Assembly (NCBI RefSeq): GCF_024807945.1
Contig: NZ_JANUFD010000028.1
Location: 1 to 37,164, forward strand
DNA: 37,164 nt
Direction of reading: 5' to 3'
Source of the DNA: Pseudomonas sp. JUb42
GTDB lineage: Bacteria > Pseudomonadota > Gammaproteobacteria > Pseudomonadales > Pseudomonadaceae
Below, one piece after another: positions 7,325 through 18,400 of this stretch (its first letter is position 1; every line of letters starts with the position of its first letter). Made by a program: the position numbers and the translations under genes. The notes beneath the pieces were generated by a model, which ran no database searches, was not told the origin of the DNA, and was given only the letters and a program-made list of their open reading frames with translations.

Positions 7325-7391
7325 TCAGTCCCCGTGGGAGCCGCCTTGGTGGCGATCGAGTGCGAAGCGCTCGCAATGGCGTCAGGACTGA
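7325..7391. repeat. Degenerate palindromic element before pvdL
   Basis: TCAGTCC at 7325-7331 and GGACTGA at 7385-7391 form outer arms. Inside is GTGGGAGCCGCCTTGGTGGCGATC, reminiscent of the GTGGGAGCGGGCTTGCTCGCG-type Pseudomonas repeats, followed by a small hairpin GAGTGC-GAA-GCGCTC. It lies just upstream of the PvdS-type box and may insulate pvdL from read-through of the small upstream gene. Confidence 0.5.
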
Positions 7392-7409
7392 CCCGACACC
7401 ACCTCCCGC

Positions 7410-7433
7410 TAATTTTCCCCCCTCGCCACCCGT
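7410..7433 (+). promoter_or_regulatory. PvdS-type iron-starvation promoter for pvdL
   Basis: TAATT (7410-7414), a 16-base spacer and CGT (7431-7433). The known iron-starvation box recognised by the ECF sigma factor PvdS is TAAAT-N16-CGT, so this has one mismatch. It lies 77 bases before the pvdL ATG. The same arrangement recurs before mbtH, pvdH and the second NRPS. Confidence 0.82.
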
Positions 7434-7510
7434 CTTCGTTCCTATGAAAAAGCGGTTGCCTCCCCTCTGGAGGCCCGTCTCCCCAGCATGGAATGAGGAC
7501 AGATACAGCG

Positions 7511-9480
7511 ATGGCCAATTTCTTCGAACGCCCGGTTTCTCTGGCTCACGCACTGATGCGGCATGCCGATTTGCGGGCGGATGAGCCGGCCCTGCGATTT
7601 CTTGACGGGCACAGCGCAGACGGCGTCGTCTTGACCTATGGTCAGCTGGATGCCAGGTCCCGGGTCATCGCCGCCGCCCTGATGGAGCGGGCCGAGGCCG
7701 GTGATCGAGCGCTGCTGTTGCTGCCCAGCGGCCCTGATTACGTGGCGGCGTTCTTTGCCTGCCTGTATGCCGGGGTCGTCGCGGTGCCGGCTTATCCACC
7801 GGAGTCCATGCGCCCGCAGCATCTGGAACGGTTGCTGTCGATCATCGAGGACGCCGAGCCGTTGCTGATCCTCACCAGCGCGCAGTTGTTGCCAAGCCTG
7901 AGCGCCACCGCCCTTGAGTGTGACGTGTCGATGCCCGGCCTGCTGGCGGTGGACGAACTGATCGAAGAACCGGGGCAGGCCTTGCGGGCGCAAGGGCCGC
8001 ATGCCGCAGACATCGCCTTCCTGCAATACACCTCCGGCTCGACCTCGGCACCCAAGGGCGTGCAGGTCAGTCACGGCAATCTGGAAGCCAACGAGTGGCT
8101 GATTCGCCAGGGCTATGGCATCGGCCCTGACGACGTCATCGTCAGTTGGCTGCCGCTCTATCACGATATGGGCCTGATCGGCGGCTTGCTGCAAGGGATC
8201 TACAGCGGCGTCATGGTGGTGTTGATGTCGCCGCAGTACTTTCTTGAACGTCCGCTGCGCTGGTTGGAGGCGATCAGCCGTTTTGGCGGCAGCGTCAGCG
8301 GCGGCCCGGATTTCGCCTATCGCCTGTGCCATGAGCGGATTGCCGAAAGCAAGCTGGCCGGGCTTGATCTCAGTCGTTGGCGCGTGGCGTTTTCTGGCTC
8401 CGAGTTGATTCGCCAGGACAGCCTCGACGACTTCTCCCGACGCTTCGCCGCCTGCGGCTTCAAGGCCGAGGCCTGCCTGGCCAGTTATGGTCTGGCCGAG
8501 GCGACGCTGTTCGTCACCGGCAGCCACCCGGGGCAGGGTATCGATGCCTTGGCGCTGGATGCCGATGCACTGGCTACGCACTGTGTATTACCCGGTCAGG
8601 GTGTGAAGCTGATGAGCTGCGGCTGGCCGCAGCCCGACCACCCGCTGATGATCATCGACACCGGCAGCGGCGAGCTGCTGGGCGATGACCGTGTCGGCGA
8701 GATCTGCAGCAGCGGACCGAGCATCGCCCAGGGCTATTGGCGCAACCCCGAGGCCAGTGCCCGGGCCTTTATCCAGCGCGACGGACGCACCTGGCTGCGC
8801 ACCGGCGACCTGGGCTTCATGCATGAGGGCCAGCTCTATGTCAGTGGCCGGCTCAAAGACATGCTGATCATTCGCGGGCAGAACCTCTACCCGCAGGATA
8901 TCGAGCGCACCGTCGAGACTCATGTGCCTGTGGTGCGCAAGGGTCGTGTCGCGGTATTTGCCCTGCAACACGAGGGTGTCGAGGCCTTTGCGGTGGCGGC
9001 CGAAGTGGGCCGGCGCACGCAGAAACAGCAGCCTCTGGAACAATTGATCGAGCAGATTCGCGCCGCAGTCGCCGAGGTGCATCGCGAATCGCCGGTGGTT
9101 GTGGCGCTGATCGAACCGGGCAGCCTGCCCAAGACCTCCAGCGGCAAGTTGCAGCGTTCGGCCTGTGCCACGCAGTGGCGCGACGGCAGCCTGCCCTGTG
9201 TGGCGCAGTGGCGGGTGGGGGATAAGCCGGGCGATACACCCGAGAAAGCCGGCGAAACCCTGTCGGCACACATTGCCCGGCTCTGGGGTGAATACCTCAA
9301 GCTCGACAGCGTGCCGCCCCAGGCCAGTTTCTTCAGCCAGGGCGGTAACTCGATTCAGGCGATCCAGATGATTGCCGAACTGCGCGATGAACTGGGCATC
9401 GCCCTGGAGCTGCGCACCCTCTATGAGGCCCCGGATCTGCTTGGCTTCACGGCGGCGGTTGAGGCGCTGCAAAACGGTGA
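7511..9480 (+). other. PvdL loading module: fatty acyl ligase plus carrier
   Basis: A fatty acyl-AMP/acyl-CoA ligase-like domain activates a long-chain acid, known to be C12-C14 in P. aeruginosa PvdL. The nucleotide motif YTSGSTSAPKG is at about residues 173-183, and the C-terminal lysine loop is LPKTSSGKLQR near 545. The carrier serine is S614 in GGNS, where GGHS or GGDS is usual. The acyl tail is later removed in the periplasm, so this domain sets membrane tethering of the precursor. Confidence 0.92.
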
Positions 9481-12400
9481 GGCTGCAGTCGTGGCCAGAG
9501 CTGTTGCGCAACCGGGCGAGGCCCTGGCGCAAAGCCCCGCGCAAAGCCGGCTGTGGTTCATCTGGCAGCTCAGTCCTGACAGCGCCGCCTACAACGTACC
9601 CGGTGGTCTGCGCCTGCGCGGCGAGCTGGATCAGGCTGCACTGAGCGATGCCTTTGATGCCTTGATCGAACGTCATGAAACCCTGCGTACGCGTTTCTAT
9701 CAGGAGGATGGCGTCGGCTTCCAGCGTATTGGCGAGCGCGCCGACTGGAGCCTGCAGTTCGATGATCTGTCCGGCGATGCCTTGGCTGAGGAGCATGCCC
9801 GGGTGATTCAGGAGTGCGAGGCCTCGACGCCGTTTAATCTTGAGCAGGGCCCGTTGCTGCGGGTACGCCTGCTGCGCCTGGGTGAACAGGATCACCTGCT
9901 GCTGGTGACGATGCATCACATCGTTGCCGATGGCTGGTCGTTCGGCATTCTGCTGGATGAGTTTGCCCGGTTGTACGCCGGTAATGCTTTGTCGCCATTA
10001 CCCATGAGCCTGGCCGATTACCTGGCCTGGCAACGTCAGGAGCTGCTCGCCATCGATCAAGGCCCGGCGCTCGGCTATTGGCGGCGCACCCTGGACGGCG
10101 AACGCGAACCCCTGGCGCTGCCCCTGGATCATCCCCGCGGTTTGTTGCCGTCTGCCGCCCGGCGCCTGAGCCTGAACCTTGATGCCGGGCTGTGCGTTCG
10201 TTTGCAGGAACTGGGCAAAGCCCAGGGCGTCAGCACTTTCATGCTGTTGTTGGCGGCTTTCCAGGTCCTGCTGCACCGCTATACCGGGCAGGGCGATATC
10301 CGTGTCGGTGTGCCCAGTGCCAACCGTCAGCATTTGGAAAGCCAGGGCTTGCTCGGCTTCTTCATCAATACCCAGGTGCTGCGCAGCCGGATCGATGGCC
10401 GCCAGGGTTTCGACAGCTTGCTTGAACAGGTGCGCAGCGCTGTGTTGCAGGCCCAGGCCCATCAGGGCATCGACTACGAACAGGTCAGTGCTGCCCTGGG
10501 TGATGCCGCTGGCTTTGAAGTGATGTTCAACCATCTGCAACGTGACACCAGTGCCCTGCGCCGCCTGCCGGGGTTGTTTGCCGAAGAGTTGCCGTGGCAC
10601 AGCCGCGAGGCCAAGTGTGACCTGCAGTTGCACAGCGAACAGGATCAGCAGGGGCGCATCCGCCTGTCATTCGACTACGCCGTGGCGCTGTTTGATGCCG
10701 TGACTATCGAGCGTCTGGCCGGGCATTTCGCCAACCTGCTGACCCAGCTGTGCCTGCAACCGCAGCAGGCTGTGGGTGAAGTGGAATTGCTCGCCGATGC
10801 TCAGACCCGCCAGTTGCAGGCCTGGGGTGAAAACCCGCAGCTGCCGCCGGGCTGGCTGTTGCCCGAACGCCTGAGCGCCCAGCTCCTGAGCGTTGCCGCC
10901 CGAACGGCCTTGGTGTGTGGCGAGCAGCGCATGAGCCATGGTGAACTGCAGCGTCTCTCCAATCAGTTGGCTCAGCGCCTGCGCGCCCTGGGCATTGGCC
11001 CGGAAGTGCGCGTGGGAGTGCTGGCCGAGCGTTCGGCGCAGATGATGGTGACCTTGCTGGCGATCATCAAGGCCGGTGCTGTGTATGTACCCCTGGACCC
11101 GGACTACCCTCGTGAGCGCCTTGGCTACATGATCAAGGACAGCGGCATTGCCTTGCTGATCGGTCAGCAGCAGGTGCTCGATGCGTTTGGCGCGCCTGAC
11201 GGCCTGGCGATCCTGGCGCTGGACGATGTCGCAGAGGCCCAGGGCAGTGATGCGCCGCCCGCCCTGGTTCTGCATCCGGACAATTTGGCCTATGTGATCT
11301 ATACCTCCGGCTCCAGCGGCCAGCCCAAGGGCGTCGGTATCAGCCACGGCGCCCTGGCTGAGCGCCTGCAGTGGATGCTCAATGAATACGCCATCAGCGA
11401 AGATGACGTACTGCTGCAAAAGGCCTCCCTGAGTTTTGACGTGTCCGTGTGGGAGTGCCTGCTGCCGTTGATGGCTGGCAGTTGCCTGGTCCTGGCCGGG
11501 CCAGGTGAGCACCGTGATCCGCAGCGCCTGTTGCAACTGGTGCAGGAGCACCGCGTCAGCGTGCTGCATTTCGTGCCGCCGTTGCTGCAGCTCTTTGTCG
11601 AAGAGGTTGGCATCGAGCAATGCAGCAGTCTGCGCCTGCTGTTCTGCGGCGGTGAGGCCTTGCCTGCCGACCTTTGCCGCCGGGTACATGAGCGGCTGCC
11701 GGCCGTGGCGCTGCATAACCGTTACGGCCCGACCGAAAGCGCAATCAACGTGACCCATTGGCCGTGCACGGGTGAGCAGGGCGCACGCGTTCCCATCGGC
11801 CGCCCCTTGAGCAATGTGGTGACGCAGATTCGCGAAGGTGACTGGCAACTGGCACCGCTCGGGGCCAAGGGTGAATTGTTGCTGGGCGGCTCGGGCTTGG
11901 CCCGCGGCTATCTGGGCCAGCCGGGCCTGACTGCCAGCCGCTTCCTGCCCGCCGAAGGGGGTGGCCGTCTGTATCGCAGCGGCGATGTCGCGCGCTGGCG
12001 CAACGACGGTGCCCTGGAATACCTGGGGCGCCTGGATGAGCAGGTCAAGCTGCGCGGTGTGCGCATCGAACTGGAAGAGATTCGCCACAGCCTGTTGCAA
12101 CAACCCGGCGTGCATCAGGCGGCGGTGATCCTCGGCGAGGGCGCAGGCGGCGGGCAACTGCTGGCTTATGTCGTGGTGGACGGAGAAGAAACCCCGGCAG
12201 TCCTGAGCGCGCGCATCCGTGGTGCCTTGCAGGACGCCTTGCCCGAGCCCATGGTGCCGAGTCATGTCCTGCGCTTGCCAGCCTTGCCCCTTGGCCCGAC
12301 CGGCAAGCTGGACCGCCGTGCGCTGCCGCAGCCGGATATCGCCGAGCGGGCCTGGCGTGCGCCTCGTGATGAGGTCGAGACCCGTCTGGCGGCTATCTGG

Positions 12401-15400
12401 GCCGAGGTGCTGGAACTGCCGCGTATCGGTCTGGACGATGATTTCTTCGAGCTGGGCGGTCACTCGCTGCTCGCCACTCGTATCGTTTCCCGGGCCCGTC
12501 AGGCCTTTGCTGTCGAGCTGCCGTTGCGCAGCCTGTTCGAGTCCCGACGCCTGGTGGATTTCGCCGCCTGGGTGGCCCGGGCCAAGGCCGAAGGACAGGT
12601 TGACAGCCAGGGCGTCATTGCCCTGGTTGACCGCAACCAGCGAGTGGCGCTGTCCTGGTCCCAGCAGCGTATGTGGTTCCTCTGGCAGCTCGATCCGCAG
12701 AGCCCGGCGTATAACGTCGGCGGCATGGCGCGGTTGCGCGGGGTGCTGGATGTGGAGTGTTTCGAACGCGCCCTGCAGGCATTGATCCATCGCCACGAAA
12801 GCCTGCGCACCAGCTTCCCGTCCGAAGACGGCAGGCCCTGGCAGCAGGTGTCGGGGCAGTCTGATGTGGTCATGCAGTGCCTTGATCTATCTGCCCAGGC
12901 CGAGTCGCTGCGCCAGGGCAGCATCGAACGCCTCGCCGAGGAGCAGGCCCACGCCCCGTTCGATCTGGAGCACGGCCCGTTGTTGCGGGTGTGCCTGGTC
13001 AAGAGCGGCATGCGCGAACATCACCTGCTGATCACCCTGCACCATATCGTCACCGAAGGCTGGGCCATGGACATCTTCGCCCGAGAGTTGGGCGCGCTGT
13101 ACGAAGCCTTTGTCGGCGAGCGCGAGTCGCCGTTGCCGCCGTTGCCGGTGCAGTACCTGGACTACAGCGCCTGGCATCGCCAATGGCTGGAAGATGGCGA
13201 GATGCAGCGCCAGCTGGACTATTGGCGCGGGCAGTTGGGCGGCGAGCAACCGTTGCTGGCCTTGCCCGCCGACCGCCCGCGACCTGCCGTGCAGAGCCAT
13301 AACGGTGAGCTGCACCGCTTCGAACTGGACGCCGCTTTGGCTGCTCGGGTCAATCGCTTCAACGGGGAGCGCGGCCTGACCCTGTTCATGACCATGACTG
13401 CCGCTTTGGCAGTGCTGTTGTATCGCTACAGCGGCCAGGACGATCTACGCATCGGTGTGCCCCTGGCCAACCGTATCCGTCCGGAAAGCGAAGGGCTGAT
13501 CGGTGCGTTCCTCAATACCCAGGTGCTGCGCATCCGGCCCACCGGGCAGATGCGTGTCAGCGAGCTATTGGAGCAGGTACGCCAGGTGGCGATCGATGGC
13601 CAGTCCCATCAGGATGTGCCGTTCGACCAGTTGGTGGAGGCCTTGCAGCCGCAACGCAGTGCCGGCTGGAATCCGCTGTTCCAGGTGATGTGCAACGTGC
13701 AGCGCTGGGAGTTCCAGCAGCAGCGCGAACTGGCCGGCGGCGTGCAGGTCGATTATCTGGTCAACGATGCCAGGGCGACCAAGTTCGACCTCAATCTGGA
13801 AGTCACCGACTTCGACGCCCAATTGCGTTGCTGCCTGACCTACAGCACCGATCTGTTCGACGCCGAACGCATCGCCCTGATGGCCGAGCACTGGCAGCGC
13901 CTGCTGCGGGGCATGCTCGCTGCACCGGATTGCTGCCTCAGTGAGTTGCCCTTGCTCAGTGAGGGCGAGCAGTTGGCGTTGGTCGAGGCCGGTCGCGGTG
14001 ACACTCTGGTCGAACCGGCAGGCAGCGTGCAGGGGCTGTTCCAGCAGCAGGTCCTGCGCACGCCGCACAAGCGTGCAGTGACCTGCGCCGGGCAGTCCCT
14101 GAGCTACGCCGAACTTAACGCCCGGGCCAACCAGTTGGCCCATCGCCTGATTGAGCTGGGCGTCGGCCCGGAGATTCGTGTCGGCCTGGCTTTACGCCGT
14201 TCCCTGGACATGGTGGTGGGCCTGCTGGCGATCCTCAAGGCTGGCGGTGCTTATGTGCCGCTGGACCCGGAATACCCTCACGAACGTCTGCGCTACATGA
14301 TCGAAGACAGCGGTATAGCCGTGTTGCTCGGGCACGACGAACTGTTCGCCCAAGGTCCGCTGCCGGCAACGGTGCGCTCGTGGAGCCTGGAGCAGGACGG
14401 CGCGGCGCTGGCAGGCTATGCCGATACCGACCCGGCCGATCGCAGCCAGGCGCAGCATCTGGCCTATATGATCTACACCTCTGGCTCCACCGGCCTGCCC
14501 AAGGGCGTGACCGTGGAGCAGGGGCCTCTGGCCATGCATTGCCTGGCGGTGGGCAAGCTGTTCGCGACCACACCACAGGATTGCGAACTGCATTTCTATT
14601 CGATCAACTTCGATGCCGCCAGTGAGCGCCTGCTCGTGCCGTTATTATTCGGCGCCGAGGTGGTACTGCGCGAACAAGGGCAGTGGGATGCCGAAGCGAT
14701 CTGCGGGCTGATCCGCCAGCACCGTATCAATGTGCTTGGCTTCACGCCGAGCTACGGCGGCCAGTTGGCCCAGTGGTTGCGCAGCCATGATCAACAACTG
14801 CCGGTACGCCTGTGCATTACCGGTGGCGAAGCGCTGACCCCGGAGCACCTGCACGCTCTGCACGCAGCCTTCACCCCGCAGACGGTATTCAACGCCTATG
14901 GTCCGACGGAAACCGTGGTCATGCCTCTGGCCTGTGCGGTGCCCGAGGCGCTGCCCCGTGAGGCGCTTAATGTGCCGATCGGCACGGTAGTCGGCAGCCG
15001 CCAGGTGTATGTACTGGACGCTGATCTGGCCCAGGTGCCCGCCGGTGCGGTGGGTGAGTTGTTTATCGGCGGCTACGGTCTGGCCCGCGGCTATCACGGT
15101 CGCGCCGGGTTGAGTGCCGAGCGCTTCATCGCCGACCCGTTCGCTACTGCCAGTGGCGCACGGCTGTACCGCAGCGGCGACCTGGTGCGACAGAACGCCG
15201 ACGGCCAATTCGAATACCTGGGGCGCATCGACCATCAGGTGAAAATCCGTGGTTTCCGTATTGAGCTGGGCGAAATCGAAGCACGCCTGCTGGCCCATGA
15301 GCAGGTGCGTGAAGCCGTGGTGCTGGCTGTGGACGGGCCGAGCGGCAAGCAGCTGGTTGGTTATCTGCTGGCTTCATCAAACCTGGCACAGGAGCGCTTG

Positions 15401-18400
15401 ATCGAACAACTCAAGACCCATCTGCACGGCGGATTGCCGGAGCACATGGTGCCTGGGCACCTGATCATTCTCGATGCCTTCCCGCTGACCGCCAACGGCA
15501 AACTCGACCGCCGCGCGTTGCCCATGCCGGACTTGAGCAGCCGGCAAGAGGCCTATCAGGCACCGGGCAGCGCCATCGAACGCGGGTTGGCCGAGGTCTG
15601 GCAGGGCGTGCTGGGCGTGGCACGGGTGGGGATCGACGATAACTTTTTTGCCCTGGGCGGCGACTCGATCCTGTCGATCCAGGTGGTCAGCCGTGCCCGT
15701 CAGGCCGGTATTCACTTCAGCGCCAAGGACCTGTTCCAGCATCAGACCGTGCGGACCCTGGCCCTGGCGGCGCAATTGAGCGAGCGCCACATCATTGATC
15801 AGGGCCCAATGACCGGAGCCAGCGCCCTGACGCCGATCCAGCACTGGTTCTTCGAACAGCAGCTGGCGGCACCACAGCACTGGAACCAGTCGGTGTTGCT
15901 GGGTGCCAGCCACAGCCTGCAACCGGCGCTGCTGGAGCAGGCTCTGCAAGCGTTGGTCACCCATCACGATGCCTTGCGCCTGAGTTTCGTCGAGGACCTG
16001 CACGGCCAGTGGCAGGCCGAGTACCGTGAACCGGATACCCGGCAGATTCTTCTGCGCGTGGGTGGGGCAGAGACTGCGGAGCAGCGTCTTGAGCTGTTCG
16101 AGCAGGCGCAGCAAAGCCTGAACCTGCAGTATGGCCCTTTGGTGCGAGCGCTGCTGGTGCCCGGAACCCCGGACCGGCTGTTGCTGGTGGTTCATCACCT
16201 GGCCGTGGACGGCGTGTCCTGGCGTGTGTTGCTGGAAGATTTGCATAACCTGTACCGGCAACTGGAGCAGGGCCAGACGCTGCAGTTGCCCGCCAAGACC
16301 AGCGCCGTGGGCGACTGGGCGCAACGCCTGCAGGCCTATGCCGGCAGCGAGTCTCTGCGCGAAGAACTGGGTTGGTGGCAAAGCCAGTTGCACGGCGCCA
16401 ACGGCGATTTGCCCTGGGACTTCGTTGCAGGCAGCAATCTGCAACGAGATGCCCGCAGTGTCAGCCTGAGTCTCGATGCCGAGGCGACCCGACAGCTGCT
16501 GCAACAGGCGCCCCAGGCTTATCGTGCCCGGGTCGAGGACCTGCTGCTGACCGCTCTGGCGCAGACCCTCTGTGCCTGGACTGGCCAGGCGTCGGCATTG
16601 GTGCAGCTGGAAGGCCATGGCCGCGAGGAGCTGTTCGACGATCTGGACCTGAGCCGCAGCGTCGGCTGGTTTACCAGCGCCTATCCACTGCACTTGACCC
16701 CGGCGACCGATAGCGCCGACAGCCTCAAGGCGATCAAGGAGCAACTGCGCCGCGTGCCGCACAAGGGCCTTGGGCATGGCGTCCTGCGCTATCTGGCGGA
16801 TGACGCATGCCGCGCGGCCATGGCCGTCTTGCCGGAAGCGCGGATTACCTTCAATTACCTGGGGCAGTTCGACCAGGGCTTTGCCGACGATACGCTGCTG
16901 CGCCCGCTGGCGGAGGCCGGTGGCGCCCAGCACGCTGGCGATGCTGCGCTGCCCAATTGGCTGAGTGTCGACGGCCAGGTCTACGGGGGTGAGCTGACGC
17001 TGCGCTGGACCTTCAGCGAGAACCTGTTCAAGTCCGAGACCATCGAGCAACTGGCCCAGGCCTACCAACGCAGCCTGCGGGCACTGATCGAACACTGCCT
17101 GCAACCGCAGAACGGTGGTATCACGCCGTCGGACTTCCCTCTGGCGCGACTGTCCCAGGACCAACTGGATGCACTGCCACTGCCGTTCCATGCCATCGAC
17201 GACGTTTACCCACTGACGCCGATGCAGGAGGGGCTGCTGCTGCACACCCTGCTGGAGCCGGGCACCGGCATCTACTTCATGCAGGACCGCTACAGCATCG
17301 ATAGCGAGCTGGATGTGCCGCGCTTCGAGGCGGCCTGGCGCGCCGTGGTGGCGCGGCATGAAGCCCTGCGCGCCTCGTTCTGCTGGAGCGCCGGTGAGCA
17401 GATGTTACAAATCATCCATCGCGGTGATGGCGATGGCGTTGAGTTCCTCGACTGGAGTCAACTGCCTGCCGATCAGCACGAATCACGCCTGCAAGTGCTG
17501 CTGGAGCGCGAGCGCCTGGCCGGGTTCACCCTGCTGGAGCGGCCACCGCTACACCTGCGCCTGATCCGCCTGGCACCGGATCGCCACTGGTTCATCATGA
17601 GCAACCACCACATTCTCATCGATGCCTGGTGCCGCTCGATCATGATGGGTGACTTCATGGCCATCTATAAGGCCCTGGGTGAGGGGTGCCAGGCGCCGCT
17701 GGCCACGCCGCCGCGCTACCGTGAGTTCATCGCCTGGCTGCACCATCAGGGCCTGGAAAACTCCCGGCAGTACTGGCGCCAGAGCCTGGCCGGGTTTGCC
17801 CGTCCGACCTTCATACCGAGTGATCGGCCGATTCTCCACGACAACGGCGGCATGCAGGTCGGCGATCGGCACAGCCGCCTGTTGCCCGAGCAGGGCGCGC
17901 GCCTGCGCGAACTGGCCCAGGCCCATCAACTGACCGTCAACACCTTCGCTCAGGCCGCCTGGGCCCTGATCTTGCGACGCTATAGCGGCGAGCGCGACGT
18001 TCTGTTCGGTGTCACCGTGGCCGGGCGTCCGGCCAGCCTGCCGCAGATGCAGCACTGCGTAGGGTTGTTCATCAACAGCATCCCGCTGCGGGTTTCCCTG
18101 CCCGACGCAGGTCAGCGCCTGAGTGTGCGGCAGTGGTTGCAGCAGCTGTTCGAACGCAATCTGGAGTTGCGCGAGCATGAGCATCTGCCCTTGGTCAGCA
18201 TCCAGGAGTGCAGCGAGCTGCCCAAGGGCCAACCGCTGTTCGACAGCCTGTTCGTGTTCGAAAACGCACCGGTGGACGCCACGGTGCTGGAGGGTGCCGA
18301 AGGCCTCAAGGCCCGCTCCGGTTCCGGTCGGACCCACACCAACTACCCGCTGACTGTGGTCTGCTACCCCGGCGATGATCTGGGTCTGCACCTGTCCTAT

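Noticed and set aside
10667..12796. 709-residue open frame on the minus strand inside pvdL
   Set aside because: It is the antisense shadow of a GC-rich NRPS coding frame; its product is low-complexity, rich in Gln, His, Arg and Gly, with no domain, and the plus strand encodes intact A, T and C motifs.
15377..17359. 660-residue minus-strand open frame, and similar long ones at 17549-19291, 25062-27167, 28287-29819 and 32884-34710
   Set aside because: All lie antisense to recognised NRPS domains and have the same Gln/His/Gly-rich composition without family motifs; they follow from high third-position GC.
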